Origin: Candidatus Nitrospira neomarina
GTDB taxonomy: Bacteria > Nitrospirota > Nitrospiria > Nitrospirales > UBA8639
NCBI RefSeq assembly: GCF_032051675.1
Contig: NZ_CP116968.1
Span: 2,294,001 to 2,358,000, forward strand
Reading direction: 5' to 3'
Length of the DNA: 64,000 nt
Every line of letters starts with the position of its first letter. Position 1 is the first letter of the stretch. Positions 55,904 to 64,000 of the stretch are shown piece by piece. The notes under the pieces are model-generated. The model was not told where the DNA came from. It did not search any database and saw nothing but the letters and a program-made list of their open reading frames with translations. The translations under genes were made by a program, and so were the position numbers.

Positions 55904-56326
55904 TCAAATTTTAGAAGGCGAGGCAAATGTGATCCCGGTATCCTGGACCTCCCGGTAAGGAAGGAGCCAGACCAACGATTCATCATGCAGATCTCCGACT
56001 TGGATCCGATTGCCCCAGGGATCCCGGAAATCACAACGAAAATCCGGATGGACCTCCAGTCCGTATTTCTTGGTGATTTTTTCCCGTACTTCCTTTACCT
56101 GAGCGTCATCCCGGACCATGATACCGAAATGTTTCGTGCGATCCGGTTGCAGGGTTTTCACTTCGAAGATGGCCAAAAACTGATGCTCTCCCATTTTGCA
56201 CCAGGCAGCCCCCTCACCGCCTCGTAGCATCTCAAGATTGAAGACATCCGCATAAAATTCGACGGCTTTCTGCGCATCGTCAACTTCGATCACCACATGA
56301 TTGACTCCATAGACTTGTACCGGCAT
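55904..56326 (-). CDS. VOC-family protein
   Basis: 140 residues. VYGVNHVVIEVDDAQKAVEFYADVFNL begins the first half, GEHQFLAIFEVK ends it; TKHFGIMVRDDAQVKEVREKI and FRDPWGNRIQVGDL form the second. The His in NHVVIEV and in KHFGI are possible ligands, and the terminal Glu is replaced by Gln (RIQVGDL), so metal binding may be changed. AAAGGAG lies upstream of the ATG. It lies 66 bp from the start of the sigma-54 activator gene, read in the same direction. Confidence 0.85.
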   Translation of the reverse strand: MPVQVYGVNHVVIEVDDAQKAVEFYADVFNLEMLRGGEGAAWCKMGEHQFLAIFEVKTLQPDRTKHFGIMVRDDAQVKEVREKITKKYGLEVHPDFRCDFRDPWGNRIQVGDLHDESLVWLLPYREVQDTGITFASPSKI

Positions 56327-56419
56327 AACGATTTCTCCTTTTCCCTATTAGGTTCATCAGGCTTTTACGTGGGGCACTCGCATTCTCGTGCTCTTTTTTC
56401 GGCATGAGGCACCTTTGAA

Positions 56420-56552
56420 TTCCTCTCCTTTGTAAGGAGAGGGTAGGTGAGGTAGAGTCCGATGCCTATTAGTAAAACATCCCAGGGCAATCATTGAAGG
56501 CCCCGCAGAGGCTACCTCCCCTTTGCCCCTCCTTACAAAGGAGGGGGACTCT
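56420..56552. repeat. Pair of inverted hairpin repeats (REP/MITE-like)
   Basis: Arm 1 (56420-56456) contains the perfect hairpin CCTCTCCTT-tgt-AAGGAGAGG; arm 2 (56512-56552) contains CCCCTCCTT-aca-AAGGAGGGG. The arms are inverted copies, including their flanks (GGTAGGTGAGGTAG and CTACCTCCCCTTTGCC), with 55 bp between. It lies between the O-methyltransferase 3' end and a VOC gene, so it could also serve as an RNA processing or termination signal. Confidence 0.6.
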
Positions 56553-56601
56553 CTAGCGTTCACCCTTTAATATGTCCCCATGCGAATGTCGGAAGATTCC
56601 C

Positions 56602-57624
56602 CTATTTTTTGGTGATGATCACCCGTTCATTGGAGGCTGGAATATCCTGCATGATGCTCTCGCCAAATCCGGCATGGCGGAACATGCGGTCATATTCACT
56701 GAAGACATAGGCATCCCCGGCTGGAGTCGTCGCTAACATAATGAGACAAAACTCTGCCATGGCAGCAGGGGAGATCCGATCTTCATTGGGAATAAATTCC
56801 ACCGTTATGACAAATCCCCCGGCCTTGAGCGAGCCATAAACCTTGTTCAAAAAGGTGTCACAAGTAGCGACATCGAAATGATGCAAAAAATTCGTGAGAA
56901 GGATCACATCATAGTCCTTCTCGAATTCCACATCAAAAGCACTCCCCGGCAATTCATGGAAACGCTTGCCAATCCCGGCTGCTTGAGCATTCTCTCTGGC
57001 GACCGTCAACACATTGGGCCAGTCCTGAGCGGTAATGTCAGCCTCTGATAATGTGCGAGCGATTTCGATGCCGAACACCCCATGACCGGCTGCCACATCC
57101 AGGACCTTGCGGGTATCGGGGGCATTCTCTTTCACCCAGGAAGCTATCCACTCCGCCGGACCTTTCATCAATGGCACCATGGAACGGGCAAAGGTCACCC
57201 AATCCGGATGTTCCGGCGCCAGGGTTCCTTTCTCCCCGACCACTGTTCCCCCTTTTTTTACAGCACCAGTGAGTTGTTTGAATCCTTCCACGAGAGGAGA
57301 TGACAACATAAAATTCAGAGTCGGCCCTAAATAGGCAGGCGATGTCTTGGTTAAAAATAATTCCGAATCAGGAGTCAACTGATATTCCTCCCCCTGTTTG
57401 GTCAGAAAACCTCCCACTGTCAGATAATCTCCCAACATTCTCAGCCCTCGTTCAGAACCCTCGCATCGTTGAGCTAAAGCCTTGGGGGTATGGTGGCCTT
57501 CCGCGATGGCGGAAAACAGTTCCAGTTCGATGGCGGATTTCAGCGCCGCCGTTCGCATATGCCCATTGACGGTTTGAAAAAACAATGCCGGTGAGGGTCC
57601 TTCAGTGGATTTCGTTGTTGTCAT
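56602..57624 (-). CDS. O-methyltransferase family protein (Methyltransf_2 type)
   Basis: 340 residues. The N-terminal winged-helix dimerisation domain runs to about residue 100 (AALKSAIELELFSAIAEGHHTPKALAQRC, a typical 'DLGLFdal..g..t..elA' block). The SAM domain has KVLDVAAGHGVFGIEIA (motif I), DITAQDWPNVLTVARENA, HELPGSAFDVEF and DVILLTNFLHHFDVATCDTFL, ending with GGFVITVEFIPNEDR. Homologues methylate small aromatic or polyketide hydroxyls; the catalytic His is in LHHFD. Good GGAG site. A VOC gene lies 129 bp upstream on the same strand. Confidence 0.88.
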   Translation of the reverse strand: MTTTKSTEGPSPALFFQTVNGHMRTAALKSAIELELFSAIAEGHHTPKALAQRCEGSERGLRMLGDYLTVGGFLTKQGEEYQLTPDSELFLTKTSPAYLGPTLNFMLSSPLVEGFKQLTGAVKKGGTVVGEKGTLAPEHPDWVTFARSMVPLMKGPAEWIASWVKENAPDTRKVLDVAAGHGVFGIEIARTLSEADITAQDWPNVLTVARENAQAAGIGKRFHELPGSAFDVEFEKDYDVILLTNFLHHFDVATCDTFLNKVYGSLKAGGFVITVEFIPNEDRISPAAMAEFCLIMLATTPAGDAYVFSEYDRMFRHAGFGESIMQDIPASNERVIITKK

Positions 57625-57753
57625 GATATGCTCCTATTTTTGAAATTGTCTTCTTCATCATAATTCGTGGGAATTGCCACGCTCCCTCGAATAGCCCTGT
57701 ATTTCAGGGCTGTGCGCCCATCTGTACGACGACGAACAACAACTGGGAGAAGA

Positions 57754-58200
57754 TTACAACTCCAGGGGTTTGATCGGCGCCAGCACCAATGTCGGGTCAT
57801 GCTTCCAATCCACATCCGGGTTGTCCACATAAAGCTCCACTTCGTTCCCATCGGGATCATGAAGGTACAGACTTTGACTGACCGTATGGTCACTCATACC
57901 TCCAATTGTGATACCGGCCCGTTCCAGGTCCCGTTTGGCAGCCCGAAGGTCATCCAGACTCTCTCCAACTTTAATACCAATGTGATAGAGGCCCCGCCTC
58001 ATTCCCGATGGTGGTCCCGGCACGTCGCCGACCTCAATTAACAACAGTTCATGATGAGTCCGACCAGAAGAAAGCGCCGCCGCTTTTCCTCCGAAAATCT
58101 TTCCGACTTCCTGAAACCCCACCACATCACGATAGAATTTCAAAGACTGTTCGAGGTTTTTGACGTAAAACACCACATGTCCTAAATATTGGGCTTTCAT
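57754..58200 (-). CDS. VOC-family (extradiol dioxygenase-like) protein under a sigma-54 promoter
   Basis: 148 residues from the ATG at 58200 with AAAGGAG upstream; a longer frame to 58332 runs through the promoter and is unlikely. First half: YLGHVVFYVKNLEQSLKFYRDVVGF, RTHHELLLIEVG; second half: GLYHIGIKVGESLDDLRAAKRDL and LYLHDPDGNEVELYVD. The ligands His (GHVVF), His (YHIGI) and Glu (VELYVD) are all in place, as in catechol-dioxygenase-like VOC proteins. Probably followed by the O-methyltransferase. A -24/-12 match lies at 58284-58298. Confidence 0.87.
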   Translation of the reverse strand: MKAQYLGHVVFYVKNLEQSLKFYRDVVGFQEVGKIFGGKAAALSSGRTHHELLLIEVGDVPGPPSGMRRGLYHIGIKVGESLDDLRAAKRDLERAGITIGGMSDHTVSQSLYLHDPDGNEVELYVDNPDVDWKHDPTLVLAPIKPLEL

Positions 58201-58666
58201 CTGGTATAGCTCTCCTTTCACTCCGAACGTATTTCTCGCATGTCCTCCGGTCTTTCGATTTTCTCTAATCATTGACATGATTGGCAAAAAGCATTCCCCA
58301 TATTTATTGAACAGGGCTGAGAACCACACCACATCGATTTCATGCGGGAATTAGGCGGATTAAGAGGATGAAGAGATTTATAGCGTGAGAAAGAGCCTGG
58401 AAAATGGTTGGCGACATATCGGCACCTGACGAATGCTCAACACTCATGATGTCTCATTATCTGTTTTCCTTGCTTGGAAAGTTTTGTCCAAAGCTTTCCG
58501 GCCTTTTGTGCTGATGACATTTTGCAAGGGATAAGAATGATGTTCCAATGTGGGAGTGCGACATTTTCCTCAATTTATACCGCTCTTTGTATGTACTATA
58601 AGTCGTCTCTCCTGCCTTACAGTGAATTGATTATTCAAAGAATGAATTTCACAGGAGGTGCGTCTA
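58201..58666. other. Divergent intergenic region with a sigma-54 promoter
   Basis: About 470 bp between a leftward VOC gene and a rightward membrane-protein gene. It contains the sigma-54 match at 58284-58298 and no credible gene. Confidence 0.5.
58284..58298 (-). promoter_or_regulatory. Sigma-54 (-24/-12)-like promoter of a VOC gene
   Basis: The minus strand reads GGGAATGCTTTTTGC: GG and TTGC have the exact spacing and the sequence is very close to the doxX-2 promoter TGGAATGGCTTTTGC. The leader to the VOC ATG at 58200 would be about 70 bases. Confidence 0.6.
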
Positions 58667-59662
58667 ATGGCTATCGTTACCACTCAAGAACCGAGGGATT
58701 ATTTAGGGGCTGCGGTAAAACGAATTTCATGGGCTGCAATTTTTGCTGGGATTATTACTGTCCTTGTGGTCCAACTCTCCCTTAGTTTGTTTGGTATCGG
58801 GATTGGCGCGAGTACCATAGACCCGTTGAGCGGGGAGACACCTGCGGCAGGCAGTTTTAGCATAGGTGCGGCCATCTGGTGGGTCGTCGTGAGCATCATC
58901 GCTCTCTTTGCCGGCGGCTGGGTGGCAGGCAGACTTGCAGGCATGCCCAATCAAACCGATGGATTGCTCCATGGGTTTATTACGTGGGGGGCCGCAACCC
59001 TCGTGGCCGTATACTTCCTGATCAGTACGGCAGGCAGTATTCTCGGCGGTACCTTTGGAGTATTAGGCGATGCTCTTAGCGCCACCGGGCAGGGAATGGC
59101 TGCTCTAGCTCCCAATGTCTCGGATTTCGCAACTAAGCAGCTTTCCGGCACCGATATGACGTGGGATGATATCAAACAGGAAGCTCAACTTCTTCTTCAG
59201 CAAACCGGGAAAGAGGAGTTACAACCCGGGACCCTCAAGACGAAGGCCATGAATACTTCAGAAACGATGGAGGAATCCGTCCAACAATCTGCGACCAAAC
59301 CACAACAAACCGACGAAGAGTTGATGACCATCCTGGACCGAATCATCGGGAAAGGTCAAGACGTGGTGTCGGAAGTTGACAAGAAAGCCCTGACAAACGT
59401 TCTGGTTGCCCGGACGGATATGAGTCGCCAGGAAGCGGAACAGACGGTGCAACGATGGATGGATACATACCAGACAGCCACGACAAAGCTTACCGAGCTT
59501 CAAGGCCAGGCACGGCAACAGGCTCTCGAAGCCGCAGACGCCACGGCTGAAGCAGTTTCTCAAGCTTCCATCTGGACATTCATCTCATTGGTATTTGGGG
59601 CGTCTGCCGCAGCGATTGGTGGAGTCGTTGGTGCCCCACGGGACATTGTGACCCGTGTGTGA
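58667..59662 (+). CDS. Membrane protein of unknown function
   Basis: 331 residues from the ATG at 58667, with GGAGG eight bases upstream. Three N-terminal helices (about 18-42, 65-85 and 97-125: ISWAAIFAGIITVLVVQLSL; AIWWVVVSIIALFAGGWVAG; GFITWGAATLVAVYFLIST) are followed by a soluble helical, Gln/Thr/Glu-rich region (about 150-300) and a C-terminal helix with Gly/Ala residues. The internal region has MTILDRIIGKGQDVVSEVDKKAL and RTDMSRQEAEQTVQRWMDTY. Similar proteins are sometimes labelled PhnA-like without evidence for that function. It ends just before a strong hairpin and stands alone as a transcript. Confidence 0.8.
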   Translation: MAIVTTQEPRDYLGAAVKRISWAAIFAGIITVLVVQLSLSLFGIGIGASTIDPLSGETPAAGSFSIGAAIWWVVVSIIALFAGGWVAGRLAGMPNQTDGLLHGFITWGAATLVAVYFLISTAGSILGGTFGVLGDALSATGQGMAALAPNVSDFATKQLSGTDMTWDDIKQEAQLLLQQTGKEELQPGTLKTKAMNTSETMEESVQQSATKPQQTDEELMTILDRIIGKGQDVVSEVDKKALTNVLVARTDMSRQEAEQTVQRWMDTYQTATTKLTELQGQARQQALEAADATAEAVSQASIWTFISLVFGASAAAIGGVVGAPRDIVTRV

Positions 59663-59690
59663 CCAACCCTGAAACAAGAAAATGATAGAA

Positions 59691-59736
59691 ACCCTCGCTG
59701 CCCTTGTGGGCAGCGAGGGTCCAATTTTCCCTTTAT
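59691..59736 (+). terminator. Strong intrinsic-type terminator hairpin
   Basis: ACCCTCGCTGCCC (59691-59703), loop TTGT, then the exact complement (59708-59720), followed by CCAATTTTCCCTTT. A perfect 13-bp stem 28 bases after the stop of the membrane-protein gene; the T-tract is interrupted, so it may act as a terminator or transcript stabiliser. Confidence 0.8.
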
Positions 59737-59943
59737 GATCTGAAGAGTTCGTATTTCCCCAGGATGATTCGGTCGTTGGTACCCTGACTAGGTCCAGGAT
59801 CTCGTCAGATTATGGGCCAGAGGGAAAAATTCCGAGTACACTTTATGGTGGGTTTGACAGGTCAAATCACTCTTTATTTCCAGGACGGCCATACCAAATG
59901 TAAGGCTGGTCCGTCGGGTTCAATTATGGCAGCGTCCACGTAA

Positions 59944-61056
59944 ATGCCTCAACAGGTCCTCACAGTCGCTTTTCTGATTTTCTGTTCCCTTTTGCTTTAT
60001 CTGTTGGGTGTGATGTTTGCTCCGTTCTTTACCTCCATCATGTGGGCGCTCATATTGGTGAAGCTTTTTTATCCGATGTATCAGCGCATGACCGGAGCCC
60101 TCCACGGCCGGTCCACATTATCCGCTGCTTTCAGCACAATCAGCGTCACCCTACTGGCCGTCCTCCCCTTCGCATATCTTTTATTTCTGGTCATTAGTGA
60201 AACCATTCATGCGTATCAAGCTGCCGTCGCGTGGGTGCAGGCTGACGGCCTGAACCGGCTGCCGGAATATATTGGCCGATTGCCGATCATCGGCCATCTT
60301 TCCCAACCGCTGCTGGGCCGGTTTATCATCGCCTATGGAGATGTTCAAGCCTCCATTATTGAAGGAAGCAAGGCCGTCAGCGGGGTCCTCTTCACGAGTG
60401 TGAGCGGCCTGGCCAGAAATACCATTTCACTCATCACCAATTTCTTTATCATTATTTTTACGTTGTTTTTCCTCTTCCGCGACGGCCATCGGCTGTATCG
60501 TGCGTTTTATGATGCTATACCCATCGAAGAGAGCTATAAGGCGGTAATCTTTGAACGCCTTGACCACGTGGTTGTTGCCGTCGTTCGAGGTACCCTGTTG
60601 ACTGCCTTAGCCCAAGGTTTCACGGCAGGACTGGCTTACGCAGCTCTCGGCGTACCTTTTCCCGTGTTTCTGGGTGCGTTGAGCGCCCTTTTTTCTCTCT
60701 TGCCTGTCGGCGGCACGGCCCTCGTGTGGGGACCGGTGGCCGTCTACCTTTTTTTCACGGCTCCGGTTTGGAAAGGGCTGGTGATGATCGGTGTGGGAGT
60801 CGGATTGGTGGGGCTCATGGATAATTTTCTGCAACCCCTTCTGGTGGGATCGAGCGCAGATTTACCGGTCCTGTTTCTGTTTTTTGCCACACTCGGCGGT
60901 CTAGCCTACTTTGGCTTCCTCGGGTTGTTTCTCGGACCGATCCTCCTTGGAATTTTTGTGGCGGTTTTTCAAATCTACCGGGAAAATTATCAATCATCCT
61001 GCCTTTTGGTGAAACCTGAATCGGTGCGCACCTTGGAAACTACGCTAAAATTATAG
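59944..61056 (+). CDS. AI-2E/PerM-family transporter-like membrane protein
   Basis: 370 residues with about eight helices. Opening VLTVAFLIFCSLLLYLLGVMFAPFF, and the family hallmark in the second half: FERLDHVVVAVVRGTLLTALAQGFTAGLAYAALGVPFPVFLGALSALFSLLPVGGTALVWGP. DNFLQPLLVG and GFLGLFLGPILLGIFVAVFQIY complete the pattern of the PF01594 family (YdiK, TqsA, PerM). Members export small molecules or ions; substrates vary. The soluble central loop (AVAWVQADGLNRLPEYIGR) matches relatives. The GlsB-like gene follows 11 bp after the stop, so the two are co-transcribed. Confidence 0.9.
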   Translation: MPQQVLTVAFLIFCSLLLYLLGVMFAPFFTSIMWALILVKLFYPMYQRMTGALHGRSTLSAAFSTISVTLLAVLPFAYLLFLVISETIHAYQAAVAWVQADGLNRLPEYIGRLPIIGHLSQPLLGRFIIAYGDVQASIIEGSKAVSGVLFTSVSGLARNTISLITNFFIIIFTLFFLFRDGHRLYRAFYDAIPIEESYKAVIFERLDHVVVAVVRGTLLTALAQGFTAGLAYAALGVPFPVFLGALSALFSLLPVGGTALVWGPVAVYLFFTAPVWKGLVMIGVGVGLVGLMDNFLQPLLVGSSADLPVLFLFFATLGGLAYFGFLGLFLGPILLGIFVAVFQIYRENYQSSCLLVKPESVRTLETTLKL

Positions 61057-61067
61057 GAGACATGATC

Positions 61068-61313
61068 ATGAGTATATTGGGATGGATCGTATTTGGACTC
61101 ATCGTGGGAATCGTTGGAAAGCTGCTGATGCCCGGGAAAGATCCCGGTGGATTTTTTGCAACGGTTGCCATCGGCATCATCGGAGCACTCTTCGGTGGCT
61201 TCATTGGCCGATTGATGGGACTTTACGGGCAGGATGACCCCGTTGGATTTGTGATGGCGGTGATCGGAGCTATTCTGTTTCTCTGGCTCTATCGAATGAT
61301 CACCAGTCGTTGA
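61068..61313 (+). CDS. GlsB/YeaQ/YmgE-family membrane protein
   Basis: 81 residues from the second ATG (61068), which is better spaced from TAGGAGA than the ATG at 61062. Three short helices with the Gly-rich pattern WIVFGLIVGIVGKLLMPGKDPGG, IGIIGALFGGFIGRLMG and VMAVIGAILFLWLYRMI. This family (formerly transglycosylase-associated protein) is induced by acid and other stresses in several bacteria; the molecular function is unknown. It follows the PerM-like gene closely. Confidence 0.9.
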   Translation: MSILGWIVFGLIVGIVGKLLMPGKDPGGFFATVAIGIIGALFGGFIGRLMGLYGQDDPVGFVMAVIGAILFLWLYRMITSR

Positions 61314-62048
61314 GTGTGGCTGTCAAAAGATAATGCTTATCCGTCACGTCCCAGAAGGAGTCTGGAAATCCCGCCGCAGACCGGCAGCCTTGGCTAACAT
61401 GAGCGGATCGTCAGAAGTCACTTTTTTGGCGGCATGAATAGAGGGAAAGGCGCATGGACTTGAACCTCTTTTATTATCAAATGATTGCGGGAAATCTTCA
61501 ACCCAGGGCTACAGCGACCTATTGACCAGAAATAATACGACGCGCATGCTGAACTGAATAATTTTCCCTTGGCAATGGAAAATTCGTCTGTTCCTACAGA
61601 GTGTGGTGCGGCGTAATCTTATCAGCTAGCTTTTCGGGAAGGGACGAAAGACGGTCTTCCGATCGGTGGTTCACTTGCCTGTCGGATCCTTCCCGACCAA
61701 AACCAGCTCGACACTTTTTGAGCATCCAGCCCTCTTTTTGATATAGTGCCCGTCGGTTCTTTCAGCCGATGCCGTGTTGTCCAGGACCGGAAATGCGCTG
61801 ATGCTTTTCCTATTTGGCCAGTGCTTCAGCCATGGAATCGAACTGAGAGACCCGGGCATTCGACTTCAACGGAAGCCTAACTCTTAATGACATATTATCT
61901 TTTTGGACGAGTAGGCCATCAGATGACGACACGCTAGGTGTTGGACTATGTGGATCGCTCCCCGACCTGCCTGTCAAATCTCGTTCACCTGCCAATATAC
62001 AGCGGCCGGGACTGCAGCCGTGCGTAACCATCAACCTGGTCACGAGCA
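61314..62048. other. Intergenic region before the terminal histidine kinase gene
   Basis: About 735 bp. Two overlapping minus-strand frames (61671-61859 and 61810-62049) lack ribosome sites and resemblance to known proteins. No tRNA, repeat or promoter could be assigned. Base composition rises in G+C towards 62 kb. Confidence 0.4.
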
Positions 62049-64000
62049 ATGAGCAACCCCGAAAAAAGTCAGGCTGGTGGCGACTGGCTCACAGGCGGCG
62101 GGGAGATGGGAAAGCTCGTCCGCACGAAGGACTGGTCCAAAACACCATTGGGTTCAATCGATTCCTGGCCTCAAAGTCTGCGTACGACTGTCAGTCTTGC
62201 CCTCGCGTCAAATTTTCCCATCAGTATTGCCTGGGGACCGCAACGCACCCAGATCTACAATGACGGCTATTGGCCGATTTGCGGTGATAAGCATCCCCAT
62301 TCGATGGGCCAGGATTTTAAAGAATGCTGGTATTCCGCATGGCCTGCGATCGGCGAAGCTTTTGAAAGCGCCGCCAACGGCAAAACAGCCTTTCTGGTGA
62401 ACCAGCGCATGTTTCTCGATCGTCTGGGCTTCCTCGAAGAAACGTTCTTTACCTTCTCCTTCAGTCCGATCCGCGATGAGTCCGGCGGCATTGGCGGCCT
62501 CTTTCACCCGGTCACGGAGCTCACACAACACACGCTGGCCGAACGACGGCTCCGCCTCCTACGCGAACTGGCCGAACGGAGTGGGAAAACAACTTCAATC
62601 GACGAGGCCATGAGGGTGATCGGCGACTCAATCGCAGCCGCCGAACTCGATGTCCCCTTTGCAATACTCTACCAATTGGAGGAAGACGGCAATGGAGCCC
62701 GGTTGGCGCATTGCACAGGTGTCAAAGCCGGAATACCGGTCACTCCGCCAAACATCAGCTTCGATTCATCTGAACCAATGATCTGGCCGCTCCAGGAGGG
62801 ACTGGAAACTCAAAGCATTGTTGTGAACGGGTTGAGGCAATATTTTGGAGGAACACCCTGCGGGCCGTATGAGGAAAGTCCTGACACAGCCGTCGTCCTG
62901 CGAATCATCCTGTCAGGCCTGGCCCAGCCCTTTGGTTTTTTGATTGCCGGGGTCAGTTCGCGACGTCCTCTCGATGGGTCATACCGGACATTTTTTGACC
63001 TCCTGGCTGAGGCCGTCGCAAATGCCTTGAACAAGGCACGTTCGTATGAGGAGGAACGCAAACGTGCCGAGGCGCTGGCGGAACTCGACCGCGCCAAGAC
63101 CGCCTTCTTCTCCAACGTCAGTCATGAATTTCGCACGCCACTGACGTTGATGCTGGGCCCGCTGGAAGATGCCCTGGGGAATGTGCATGGCGTTCTTCCA
63201 TCGGAAGCCGCCAACGCTGTCGGCATTGCGCACCGAAACAGCCTCCGGCTGCTCAAATTGGTCAACACCCTGCTGGACTTCTCACGCATCGAGGCGGGAC
63301 GCATCCAGGCCAACTATGAACCGACCGATCTTGCGGCACTGACGGCGGATCTCGCCAGCGTATTCCGCTCAGCCGTTGAGCGGGCCGGCCTGCGGTTGAT
63401 CGTGAACTGCCCTCCTCTTCCTGAACCGATATATATCGATTGTGATATGTGGGAAAAAATCGTGCTGAACCTGCTGAGCAATGCCTTTAAATTCACCTTC
63501 CAGGGCGAAATCGAGGTGAGCCTGAAAACGGGGGATCAGTGCACATTACACTTACACAGTGGGGAGAGGAACGTAGAGCCATCAGGTATTCAAGACCCCG
63601 CAGAGCCTGATCCAACCAGGTATGTCGTCTTGGAAGTCCGGGACACGGGCACAGGCATCCCTCCCGAGGAATTGCCCCGTATCTTTGACCGGTTTCACCG
63701 CGTCCAAAACTCCCGTGGCCGCTCTCACGAAGGTTCAGGGATTGGGTTGGCCTTGGTGCAGCAACTGGTCAGGCTGCACGGCGGAGTCGTGCGTGTGGAA
63801 AGCCAGATCGGCCGTGGGAGTCTTTTTACGATTTCCATCCCCCGGGGAGAAGGCCACCTGCCCGCCGACCGCATCAATGCGGCCCGCACGCTGACGTCTA
63901 CCGCGGTGCGCGGCGAGGCCTATGTCGAAGAAGCATTACGGTGGCTGCCGGGAACTATCACTACACGGGAACGAGGTGAAACCGTCATTTCACAGGGCAG
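62049..64000 (+). CDS. PAS-GAF sensor histidine kinase (partial, 3' end outside window)
   Basis: 650 codons are open from the ATG at 62049 to the window edge. The PAS domain has the family opening DWSKTPLGSIDSWPQSLRTT and SIAWGPQRTQIYNDGYWPI, then FTFSFSPIRDESGGIGGLF. A GAF domain follows (about 180-330), then a coiled coil and HisKA with FFSNVSHEFRTPLTLMLGPL, where the phosphoacceptor is His359. HATPase boxes: LLSNAFKFTFQG (N), RDTGTGIP (G1), IFDRFHRV (F) and GSGIGLALVQQLV (G2). The frame continues about 70 residues past the kinase core (EGHLPADRIN onwards), so receiver or phosphatase domains could follow. No membrane helix is visible. The gene is notably G+C-richer than most of the window. 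Confidence 0.93.
   Translation, partial: MSNPEKSQAGGDWLTGGGEMGKLVRTKDWSKTPLGSIDSWPQSLRTTVSLALASNFPISIAWGPQRTQIYNDGYWPICGDKHPHSMGQDFKECWYSAWPAIGEAFESAANGKTAFLVNQRMFLDRLGFLEETFFTFSFSPIRDESGGIGGLFHPVTELTQHTLAERRLRLLRELAERSGKTTSIDEAMRVIGDSIAAAELDVPFAILYQLEEDGNGARLAHCTGVKAGIPVTPPNISFDSSEPMIWPLQEGLETQSIVVNGLRQYFGGTPCGPYEESPDTAVVLRIILSGLAQPFGFLIAGVSSRRPLDGSYRTFFDLLAEAVANALNKARSYEEERKRAEALAELDRAKTAFFSNVSHEFRTPLTLMLGPLEDALGNVHGVLPSEAANAVGIAHRNSLRLLKLVNTLLDFSRIEAGRIQANYEPTDLAALTADLASVFRSAVERAGLRLIVNCPPLPEPIYIDCDMWEKIVLNLLSNAFKFTFQGEIEVSLKTGDQCTLHLHSGERNVEPSGIQDPAEPDPTRYVVLEVRDTGTGIPPEELPRIFDRFHRVQNSRGRSHEGSGIGLALVQQLVRLHGGVVRVESQIGRGSLFTISIPRGEGHLPADRINAARTLTSTAVRGEAYVEEALRWLPGTITTRERGETVISQG

Noticed and set aside
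58398-58412. Plus-strand TGG-N11-C match resembling a sigma-54 promoter before the membrane-protein gene
   Set aside because: The -12 element is TGGC instead of TTGC and it lies about 255 bases from the start codon, so support is too weak.
61451-61470. Sequence resembling a tRNA T-loop (GGTTCAAGTCC on the minus strand)
   Set aside because: The flanking bases do not form a T-stem and no anticodon or acceptor stem can be drawn.
61671-62049. Two overlapping minus-strand frames of 62 and 79 codons
   Set aside because: No ribosome site or family resemblance; they lie in the upstream region of the terminal kinase gene.
1-64000. CRISPR arrays, toxin-antitoxin pairs, phage genes and complete insertion sequences
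   Set aside because: No regularly spaced repeats, transposase, integrase or phage structural proteins were seen on either strand.

Overview
The window looks like a chromosomal segment of a Gram-negative bacterium, most likely Nitrospirota (a Nitrospira with roughly balanced base composition). The support is indirect: a kaiC-kaiB pair, an exopolysaccharide locus opened by an ExeA/PrsK-like ATPase and a CpsD/PrsK-type kinase homologue, GAF-rich sensors, an RND pump, and an intergenic palindromic element of a type I associate with Nitrospira. No rRNA, tRNA, CRISPR array, transposase or phage gene was found.

Layout. 1-4.1 kb: kaiB (cut by the window edge), kaiC, a TPR protein and an outer-membrane beta-barrel protein. 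4.2-7.7 kb: a large multi-PAS/GAF histidine kinase with its own receiver domain. 7.7-8.7 kb: a long non-coding leader region with strong hairpins. 8.7-36.7 kb: an exopolysaccharide locus. It has an ATPase with LysM domains, a BY-kinase homologue with a degenerate P-loop, a Wzz/GumC chain-length protein, a WecG/TagA transferase, several GT4 and GT2 glycosyltransferases, an O-antigen-ligase/Wzy-like protein, a Wzx flippase, a nitroreductase-like protein, a pyruvyl transferase, a beta-helix protein, an SGNH hydrolase, a GT39-like membrane transferase, GDP-fucose synthesis (gmd, fcl) and a WcaJ-type initiating transferase. Together these form a Wzx/Wzy-type route: initiation on undecaprenyl phosphate, assembly with fucose, pyruvyl and probably acyl or methyl decoration, flipping, polymerisation and length control. 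No outer-membrane export protein (Wza/GumB) and no exosortase is in view. The middle of the locus is visibly A+T-richer than its flanks.

36.7-38.0 kb is a long A+T-rich spacer with inverted repeats. 38.0-43.9 kb is a tripartite RND efflux operon (adaptor, pump, outer-membrane channel). 44-61.3 kb is a stress or detoxification-flavoured island: pirin, a STAS protein, a SnoaL-like protein, an atypical SDR, a secreted duplicated-domain protein, two DoxX proteins, a SoxB/UshA-like metallophosphatase next to a periplasmic DsrE protein, three VOC proteins, YcaC, a sigma-54 activator, an O-methyltransferase, an unassigned membrane protein, an AI-2E/PerM transporter and a GlsB/YeaQ protein. Three -24/-12 (sigma-54) promoter matches in this island sit in front of doxX-1, doxX-2 and one VOC gene, and the activator gene lies among them; this is the most coherent unexpected signal in the window. 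62.0-64.0 kb: the first 650 codons of a PAS-GAF histidine kinase that runs off the end.
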